Positions 7,374-12,865 of a DNA stretch of 14,371 nt are shown in pieces (within the stretch, counting starts at the first letter, position 1; each line of letters opens with the position of its first letter). Source of the stretch: Deltaproteobacteria bacterium UBA7527 (lineage in GTDB: Bacteria > Desulfobacterota > Syntrophorhabdia > Syntrophorhabdales > Syntrophorhabdaceae). Below the pieces are notes generated by a model. The model made no database searches. It was not told the origin of the DNA and worked only from the letters and a program-made list of their open reading frames with translations. A program made the position numbers and the translations under genes. Where the stretch lies: positions 1 to 14,371 of the forward strand of contig DLMV01000042.1 of NCBI GenBank assembly GCA_002478225.1. Direction: 5' to 3'.

Positions 7374-8161
7374 TGGCGCTGCATAAGGATGAGGCGATAG
7401 TGCTGTTCAAGAGGTCCTACGGGGAATCGGACAAGATCATCAGGCTCTTTACGCTCACGTCGGGGAAGGTCGCGGCGATCGCGAAAGGCGCGAACAAAAG
7501 TCAGAAAAGGTTTGCCAACACCCTTGAGCCGTTCAATCGTATCAACGTAGAGTATTTTGAAAAATATGGAAGAGGGATGGTGAGGATCGAGAACGCCGAC
7601 ATCATTAAGACGAACAGCGGGATCGAGACGAGCCTGAAGAAGGCCTGCACGGCTGGTTTCTTCGTGGAGTTCGTCGACAGGCTGACGAAGGAGAGGGAGC
7701 GGCACGAGGACCTTTTCAACGTATTGGCAGAGATACTTGAGGACATAAGAGGAGCTGAATTCACCTATGATGATATACTCCATTACCAGCTCAGGATGCT
7801 GGGGATCCTCGGCTTTATGCCCAACTTCCACGCCTGTGTCTATTGCGGGCAGACCATGACAGCCGAAAAGAAGATATTTTTTTCCAGGGAAAGAGGCGGC
7901 GTCCTCTGCCATAAGTGCGCGCCTTCGCTTCCCCACCAGGTCTGTGCGGAAGGGGTCATAGAAGGCATCGCATCCGTGCAGCAGGCAAATGACAACAAGA
8001 TGCAAGGTTCCCAGGCTGCCTGCGGATGTGCGGAGAAAGGGCCGGCATATCTGAATAATGGTTTTGAGAAGGCGGCTCAGGATATCATGGAGGGTTTCAT
8101 GACCTACCATCTCGATGTGGAGTTCAAGTCGTACCGGATATTGAAGGGGCTTATTGTATAG
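7373..8161 (+). CDS. recO: DNA repair protein RecO
   Basis: RecO binds single-stranded DNA and, with RecR (and RecF), loads RecA onto gaps during recombinational repair. The 262-residue protein has the N-terminal OB fold (about 1-80; begins with the typical DEAIVLFKRSYGESDKI-like strand pattern), a helical middle domain, and a zinc-binding four-cysteine site: Cys155, Cys158, Cys179, Cys182 (CVYC and CHKC). The C-terminal part after about 185 is less conserved but ends with the usual helical segment. The ATG overlaps the last base of the lolA stop. This is the last gene of the plus-strand run; beyond it lies a repeat-filled spacer and a convergent gene. Confidence 0.93.
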   Translation: MALHKDEAIVLFKRSYGESDKIIRLFTLTSGKVAAIAKGANKSQKRFANTLEPFNRINVEYFEKYGRGMVRIENADIIKTNSGIETSLKKACTAGFFVEFVDRLTKERERHEDLFNVLAEILEDIRGAEFTYDDILHYQLRMLGILGFMPNFHACVYCGQTMTAEKKIFFSRERGGVLCHKCAPSLPHQVCAEGVIEGIASVQQANDNKMQGSQAACGCAEKGPAYLNNGFEKAAQDIMEGFMTYHLDVEFKSYRILKGLIV

Positions 8162-8169
8162 ACCGCTCC

Positions 8170-8216
8170 TCAGCTTTCAGCTATCAGCAGTCAGCTTTCA
8201 GCGATCAGCAAACAGC
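8170..8216. repeat. agctttcag / agctatcag / agcgatcag repeat array
   Basis: Immediately after recO the sequence consists of degenerate copies of a word close to agctttcag: agctttcag twice, agctatcag once, agcgatcag once, with shortened agcagtc and agcaaacagc pieces between. The same word family occurs at the window's left edge behind htpG. It does not code for anything and shows no CRISPR-like spacing. I treat it as an intergenic repeat of unknown origin. Confidence 0.55.
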
Positions 8217-8232
8217 AAAAATAGTGCATAGT

Positions 8233-8368
8233 AAATCCGAAATCCGAATATCGAAATCCTAAACAAATCCGAATGTTCAAAATTCAAAACGTAAAAAAAG
8301 CATGCACTTGTTTGGAGCATTCAATATTTCGATATTGTTTAGTGCTTCGTGCTTAGATATTAGGATTT
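8233..8368. repeat. Large imperfect palindrome built on 7-base units, between convergent genes
   Basis: The left arm (8233-8290) begins as heptamers aaatccg, aaatccg, aatatcg, aaatcct, then aaacaaa and a ttcaaa-rich tail. The reverse complement of the right arm (8310-8368) reads aaatcct, aatatct, aagcacg, aagcact, aaacaat and continues similarly. Hand alignment of the arms gives a little over half identical bases, with exact 8-base pairs such as 8259-8266 with 8335-8342 (ctaaacaa / ttgtttag), or 8254-8261 with 8361-8368. The loop is 8291-8309. It could form a long cruciform or RNA hairpin and would be well placed as a bidirectional terminator for recO and the convergent gene. Similar elements recur in genomes of several environmental phyla as far as I recall. 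Confidence 0.55.
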
Positions 8369-8439
8369 ATCCCAGATGCTAATCCAAAAGAAAAATCAGG
8401 ATTTATCAGTTTAGAGGAACTTCTCATTTAGACGGCATG
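8369..8439. other. A+T-rich spacer with no gene seen
   Basis: This remainder of the 278-base spacer is A+T-rich. The word aggatttatc occurs at 8362-8371, overlapping the end of the palindrome, and again at 8398-8407, suggesting partial duplication. No open reading frame, RNA gene or clear hairpin-plus-U terminator was found in it. Confidence 0.4.
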
Positions 8440-10329
8440 TTATTTCTTCTTCAGCACGATCAGCCCGTCCTGAACGTCGGTTTCGTATCGTGCTGACCTT
8501 TTGAGCTCTCCTATCAGGTCGTCGTCAGGGTTATCGAGGATGATGATCATCTTGCCACCCTGTTTCAGATAGGGCATTCCACGCTTGACATATGCCTTTG
8601 TCGCCTCTCCGAGAGGAAAACCCTCTTCCCAGACATATTGAAGCGCAGGCTGGACAAAGATGAGATCGAAAGAATTGTTAAGGAGGAAAGGAAACCCGAT
8701 ATCAAAATGGAAGAAGCCGTTATTCCGTGCAAGCGATCTGGCGTCGACGAACCAATCTTTTTTTGTCAGATTGTCCCAGGTAACGCCATCGCTGTCGAGG
8801 TTGGAGAGGATATCCTGGATCTTTTTGTTATCCACTGTCTTGTTGAAATACGTTGATGTAATAAGGTCCATGGCGTCACGTATCCTTTCGCCGTATCGTT
8901 TTAGTTTTCTTTCAAGCTCCCCCCTTACCTGGACATCCTCCTTGATCCTGTCCGAAAGGGTGAAATACAGCCCGTACATCTCTTTAAAGTCGTTGATGAG
9001 GTCCTGCGGATTTTTGTTAAAAAGCCCCATCTGGTTCTTCGTGTCAAAATAGGCTGCCATATCCGCAATGGATATGCCGATAAGCGGGTTGCCGTATGTG
9101 AAATGCCGCGCTTCCGCGTTGAAGCGTTTCCTTATCATAGTGTGCAGGATATCAAGGGCAAGGTGTGAACGCTCTACGCCGTAAAGAATGTTATCAACGA
9201 TGTGCCGCTTGACAAGCGTCTCATCCTCCCATTCGGCGACAAAGGTATTTTTTTCACGGTACGGAAGGACAAAGGCAAAATAGGCGAGCCCTTCGATGAG
9301 ATCGCTGGTTAGATTGCCGAAATTCGGGGTCATATCGAGCATCTTGAGCGAAAGAAGCTGTTCTTTTGTAGCGTAGGCGCTTTTATCAGCGAGAAAGATC
9401 CCTTCAAGATTCGCATTCGCTTGATGCCCTTTTTTGTTGAAAAGAAAGGATGCGATATCCGATACGTTGTGTTCGCTGATCGTATCGTGCTGCACATAGA
9501 TCTTCTGCGGCAGGTCTACCTTTTTCTCCCGGAGGTATGACTCGGAGTAGCGCAGTTCTCTGCTTCCGAAGAGCTCATTAAAGGCATCGATGAGCTTCGG
9601 ATATACCTCGGTCTTTTTTCTGGCCCCCTGCAATGATCTCTGGACAGAGTCCCTCTTTTCTTTCAAGAGCTCGATGAGGTAATCCCTCTCCTCCTCCAGG
9701 ATCTGCGGGACTGTTTTTGTAAGGCCCGTGAGAGAGAATATTTTATAGAAGAGATGCAGGATATCACGGTCATTTTCAAACATCGCTGTTTCAAGATCAA
9801 GCGCTATGAGCCGTAATTCATAGTTTGCGGGCTTTTTTACGAGTATCCAGTCCTTTCCGTTTGTGAGGATCCCCCAGGGGGTTCTCGCTTTTTTTAAAAG
9901 GTACGAGATCTGATATGTGGGTATTCTGTTCTCGAATTCGAGGAAAAATCCGGTAATGCCTTCTTGCAGGTTCCTCCCATATCGTTTGAGAAGCAGTATC
10001 CCGAGGGCCTTTGCGTAATAGTCGGCTGTCCCCCATAGCGGTGAGCTTTTGAACCTTTCTTCTTCCGATGAAAAAAGGACCGCATCCGGCTCCTTGATGT
10101 GTTCCTCGAAAAACTTCGGCTTTGATTCATAGGAAAAACCGAGTATCTTCAGGATGGGCTTTACGACGTGTATCTCCGTATGGATCTCGCTGGCAAACTT
10201 TTTGATATCCTGGAACTTGGTGAGTATCTCCAGGAGAGACGAATAGATAGTATCTTCAACAGGCAAGGAAAGTATTTTTTGAATGGCGGAAGAGGAAAAA
10301 AGGGTGTTTCTTACGATCGAACGATACAT
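8440..10329 (-). CDS. Eco57I-like restriction-modification homologue, apparently catalytically dead
   Basis: The 629-residue protein follows the layout of Eco57I-type fused restriction-modification enzymes. Residues 45-165 match the nuclease region: PDAVLF (81-86), LLLKRYGRNLQ (112-122), Q140, and WGILTNG (152-158) before WILV. Residues 325-600 match the methylase: LDMTPNFG (331-338), YGVE (383-386), GNPLIG (413-418), HFDIGFPF (541-548), FDLIFVQPAL (554-563) and a final LKQGGKMIIIL. The catalytic positions are changed. The nuclease ExK reads LxK (Leu113, Lys115), DPACGSG reads TPNFGNL (334-340), and NPPY reads QPAL (560-563). The protein also ends about 65 residues after that motif, where active relatives continue into a target-recognition domain. 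The frame is open throughout, so a binding or regulatory role is possible. The ATG has no good ribosome site. It begins 30 bases after the preceding gene in the same direction. The family assignment is from motif order only. Confidence 0.72.
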   Translation of the reverse strand: MYRSIVRNTLFSSSAIQKILSLPVEDTIYSSLLEILTKFQDIKKFASEIHTEIHVVKPILKILGFSYESKPKFFEEHIKEPDAVLFSSEEERFKSSPLWGTADYYAKALGILLLKRYGRNLQEGITGFFLEFENRIPTYQISYLLKKARTPWGILTNGKDWILVKKPANYELRLIALDLETAMFENDRDILHLFYKIFSLTGLTKTVPQILEEERDYLIELLKEKRDSVQRSLQGARKKTEVYPKLIDAFNELFGSRELRYSESYLREKKVDLPQKIYVQHDTISEHNVSDIASFLFNKKGHQANANLEGIFLADKSAYATKEQLLSLKMLDMTPNFGNLTSDLIEGLAYFAFVLPYREKNTFVAEWEDETLVKRHIVDNILYGVERSHLALDILHTMIRKRFNAEARHFTYGNPLIGISIADMAAYFDTKNQMGLFNKNPQDLINDFKEMYGLYFTLSDRIKEDVQVRGELERKLKRYGERIRDAMDLITSTYFNKTVDNKKIQDILSNLDSDGVTWDNLTKKDWFVDARSLARNNGFFHFDIGFPFLLNNSFDLIFVQPALQYVWEEGFPLGEATKAYVKRGMPYLKQGGKMIIILDNPDDDLIGELKRSARYETDVQDGLIVLKKK

Positions 10330-10359
10330 TGTGAAGAAATCATAATAGTTTGGAACGGT

Positions 10360-10608
10360 TTAGTCAAGAAGGGGGGTATCTTCCTTTTCCTGGTCTATCC
10401 CCATTTTTTGAATTCTTTCGATCTCTTTCAGCTTCATCCTGATGATGATGATGAGACCGATGATGCCTATCCAGAACAGCGCCAGCGCCTGGAAGATGAT
10501 AAACCTGTCATAGGGTGCGGCAGGGAAGACCTCTATTGCCTTGTCCTGGGCGAAGAGGTCAAGGGCATTCGCAAAGACAAAAGAGACGGCAAAAAAGATC
10601 CTTTTCAT
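10360..10608 (-). CDS. Small single-helix membrane protein, possible bc-complex subunit
   Basis: An 82-residue protein that I do not recognise. It has a cleavable-looking hydrophobic N-terminus (about 4-20, LFA-QD), a short likely periplasmic stretch (21-35), one strong transmembrane helix (about 36-57, Ile-rich) and a charged cytoplasmic tail (58-82, KLKEIERIQK then acidic). There is no CxxCH, so it is not a cytochrome c. The ATG has a strong GGGGGA ribosome site about 6 bases upstream. It lies 10 bases after the cytochrome b stop in the same direction, so co-transcription is almost certain. The position and topology suggest a small accessory subunit or assembly factor of the Rieske/cytochrome b complex. 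That is inference from context only. Confidence 0.8.
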   Translation of the reverse strand: MKRIFFAVSFVFANALDLFAQDKAIEVFPAAPYDRFIIFQALALFWIGIIGLIIIIRMKLKEIERIQKMGIDQEKEDTPLLD

Positions 10609-10618
10609 GTATATCCCC

Positions 10619-11683
10619 CTAACTCACAAACCCGATGATTGTCATAACGATAAAATACAATGTGTAGAGAACGCCTATCCAGGTAAAGAGGACGCTCTTC
10701 TCTCCCCGGCTCGATTTCCTGTCAAAGAAGGGGATAAGGAAGAAGAACAGGATGCCGCATGATATGAGGAGGATGGCGATCATCTCGCCGTTCAGGCCCA
10801 TGATCTCACCGGGGAACAATTTTAAGGTCTGGAAGAGGAACAGGAAGTACCATTCCGGCTTGATATTCTCCGGTGCCGGTGCAAGCGGATCGGCCTTTTT
10901 CCCGATCTCAGGCGGCAGCAATGTTGCCAGCGATACAACTATCCCCAATACCAGAAGCCAGATAATGAGGTCTTTATAAAAAAGGTTCGGAAAGAAGGGC
11001 ACCTGTTTTTGAGGCTTCTTCTCCAGGGACAGAGGCACGCTCATGCCGTGATACTGGACGAGGAGGACGTGTATGCCGATCAGAAAAAGCGTAAGAAGGG
11101 GCAGTATCGATACGTGGAAGGCGTAGAAGCGGGTCAGGGTGTCGCCGGTCACATCAATGCCGCCGCGCAGGAATGCCTTGATAAAGTCCCCTACGATGGG
11201 AAGGTTGCCGGCACCGCCGGTTGCCACGCGGACCGCTGCGAATGCCCGTTCGTCCCAGAGGAGGAGGTAACCGCTTAAGCCGAAAAAGATCGATATTGCA
11301 AGGAGTATGAACCCCGATATCCACAGGAGTTCCCTCGGCTTCCTGTAGGACTTAAGGAGGAGCGTGCTGAACGCGTGGATAAATAGGACCGTGATGGCGA
11401 GCTGAGCGCCCCAGTGATGAAGGGAGCGGAAGAACCACCCCATGTTCAGCTTTGTGACGATCTCGATGATGCTCTTGTTGGCGTGTTCGAAGTAGGGGAT
11501 ATAATAAAAGGAGAGGACCATGCCCGTGATGAACTGGAGGATAAAGAGGAACATTGCGATGCCGCCCGTGTAGTACCAGATCTCATACTGGTGGACGGGA
11601 ACGAGCTTGTGTTTGGCAAGCCTCTTCATCTCCTCTACGCCGTATCTCTCTTCGATCCAGTGCTTAAGCCTTTGGCAGCTCAA
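10619..11683 (-). CDS. Cytochrome b subunit of a bc-type complex (b6 plus subunit IV fused)
   Basis: Membrane core of a quinol:acceptor oxidoreductase, holding two b hemes and the quinol site. The 354-residue protein resembles cytochrome b6 (about 1-215) joined to subunit IV (about 230-354), with about seven transmembrane helices. Heme ligands are His89/His103 (13 residues between) and His190/His205 (14 between). The 14-residue spacing is the b6-type signature; bc1 has 13. The Qo-site motif PEWY is at 276-279. Tyr38 stands where b6 has the cysteine that binds heme ci, and GYLLLWDE (138-145) replaces the usual GYxLPW. The start is a TTG at 11683 inside the Rieske gene (20-base overlap) with GGGG 7 bases upstream. 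It aligns with the b6 N-terminus (WxEER), whereas the next ATG, at codon 19, would delete that segment. Confidence 0.93.
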   Translation of the reverse strand: MSCQRLKHWIEERYGVEEMKRLAKHKLVPVHQYEIWYYTGGIAMFLFILQFITGMVLSFYYIPYFEHANKSIIEIVTKLNMGWFFRSLHHWGAQLAITVLFIHAFSTLLLKSYRKPRELLWISGFILLAISIFFGLSGYLLLWDERAFAAVRVATGGAGNLPIVGDFIKAFLRGGIDVTGDTLTRFYAFHVSILPLLTLFLIGIHVLLVQYHGMSVPLSLEKKPQKQVPFFPNLFYKDLIIWLLVLGIVVSLATLLPPEIGKKADPLAPAPENIKPEWYFLFLFQTLKLFPGEIMGLNGEMIAILLISCGILFFFLIPFFDRKSSRGEKSVLFTWIGVLYTLYFIVMTIIGFVS

Positions 11684-12134
11684 CCTTTATCCCCTTCTTT
11701 GCGACGATCAGTTTTTGACCCTCGGTGGTGATATCGAAAAACTCAAGCGGTTTCGGCGGCGGACCCTCTATATTCTTCCCGTTGTCATCGAACCAGCCTT
11801 TATGGCAGGCGCAGTAGAATTTTTTATCCTCCGGCTTATAGGTGATATTGCATTCCATGTGCGTGCATACGCCTTTCAGTGCATACGTCGAACCGTTCTC
11901 TTTTTTGAAGAAAAGACCAAGCTTCCCGCCCCATGCAAAAGGCTTCACGGAGTTGGGGGGTATGTTCACAAAGTCGCCCGCATTGAGGACCACAAAATCC
12001 GGTTCTTTTCCGAGCGTGGGGAAGGCAAATTTCAGAAGTGCATAGATGCTTCCGCCGCAAAAGGCAACGAGCCATCCGCCAAAGAGGCTGTTGAGAAAGG
12101 TCCTTCTCGTTACGAGGGAATAAGCGATCTTCAT
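11664..12134 (-). CDS. Rieske [2Fe-2S] iron-sulfur protein of the bc complex
   Basis: High-potential iron-sulfur subunit that takes the first electron from quinol at the Qo site and passes it to a cytochrome c. The 156-residue protein has a twin-arginine (Tat) type N-terminus (TRRTFLNS, 9-16) with a hydrophobic anchor (about 17-35) and a periplasmic Rieske fold. Cluster ligands are Cys90 and His92 (CTH) and Cys108 and His111 (CACH), with Cys95 and Cys110 placed for the stabilising disulfide. The ATG overlaps the sdhB stop as ATGA and has GGGG 7 bases upstream. The 3' end overlaps the cytochrome b start by 20 bases, so the two subunits are probably translationally coupled. Confidence 0.94.
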   Translation of the reverse strand: MKIAYSLVTRRTFLNSLFGGWLVAFCGGSIYALLKFAFPTLGKEPDFVVLNAGDFVNIPPNSVKPFAWGGKLGLFFKKENGSTYALKGVCTHMECNITYKPEDKKFYCACHKGWFDDNGKNIEGPPPKPLEFFDITTEGQKLIVAKKGIKVELPKA

Positions 12135-12865
12135 TTTATCCCCTTTCCGAAGAGCTTGCGCTTGATGAGCTTCTTCCTCAAGCTTACGATGGAATCAGTG
12201 GGCCGCACATCCTTGGGGCAGGCATCAATGCACCGCAGTATCGTGTCGCAGCCCCAGACGCCTTTCTCGTTATTCACCTCGTCAATGGCGCTTGCGGGTC
12301 TTTCATCCCTCGAATCCAATACGAATCGCTCGAGCTTTGCGAGGGCGGCGGGCCCTGCATATTCCGGGTCCCTGGAGAGGACAGGACATGCCCCATAACA
12401 GCACGCGCAGAGAATGCAGTTAACGAATTGGTCGATGCGGTTTCGCTCCTCCTCGCTCTGCTCGATCTCCTTGTCAGGGTCAGGGCTTGTCCTTATCAGG
12501 TATGGCTTCATCTTCTCATACATGTTCCAGAAGGGCGTCATATCCACAACAAGATCTTTTATGATCTCGAAGTTTGGAAGAGGTTCAAGGATGATCGTGT
12601 TTGAGCCGAAGGCCGCCACCTGTGTCCTGCACGCGAGGTCTATCTTGCCGTTTATCACCATGGCGCAGGAGCCGCATACCGCAGACCTGCACGATGCGCG
12701 AAAAGAAAGAGTTCCGTCTATCTCGTCCCGGATGCGAAGAAGCACCATGAGGACCGTCAGGCCTGATACGACCTTAATGCGGTAAGACTCGAAATGGGCC
12801 GCAACGTCCGGCTCTTTTGCGTCGTACCGAAGGATCTTAAAGGTATAATAATTCTCGGTTATCAA
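12131..12865 (-). CDS. sdhB: Succinate dehydrogenase/fumarate reductase iron-sulfur subunit
   Basis: Electron-transfer subunit linking the flavin of SdhA to quinone. With the TTG start at 12865 it has 244 residues, normal for the family. The [2Fe-2S] cluster ligands are Cys59, Cys64, Cys67 and Cys79. The C-terminal ferredoxin domain has CILCACCYGACP (150-161) and GCDTILRCIDACP (205-217): Cys150, 153, 156 and 216 for [4Fe-4S], and Cys160, 206 and 212 for [3Fe-4S]. All expected ligands are present. The TTG overlaps the sdhA TGA as TTGA and has GGAG 8 bases upstream. A longer reading up to 13072 would only translate sdhA in another frame. The stop overlaps the Rieske start. Whether the enzyme runs as succinate dehydrogenase or fumarate reductase cannot be told from this subunit. 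Confidence 0.95.
   Translation of the reverse strand: MITENYYTFKILRYDAKEPDVAAHFESYRIKVVSGLTVLMVLLRIRDEIDGTLSFRASCRSAVCGSCAMVINGKIDLACRTQVAAFGSNTIILEPLPNFEIIKDLVVDMTPFWNMYEKMKPYLIRTSPDPDKEIEQSEEERNRIDQFVNCILCACCYGACPVLSRDPEYAGPAALAKLERFVLDSRDERPASAIDEVNNEKGVWGCDTILRCIDACPKDVRPTDSIVSLRKKLIKRKLFGKGIK

Noticed and set aside
6995..8110. A 371-codon open frame on the minus strand opposite lolA and recO
   Set aside because: It mirrors two well-recognised genes, shows no domain pattern, and its composition (many Leu, Pro, Arg, His) is typical of an antisense shadow.
8162..8439. CRISPR array or small RNA gene in the spacer
   Set aside because: Repeat units are short, degenerate and not separated by regular unique spacers; no conserved RNA fold was recognised.
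8440..10329. An active restriction-modification or BREX/PglX-type defence gene
   Set aside because: Nuclease and methylase catalytic motifs are altered, the target-recognition part is missing, and no partner defence genes are nearby.
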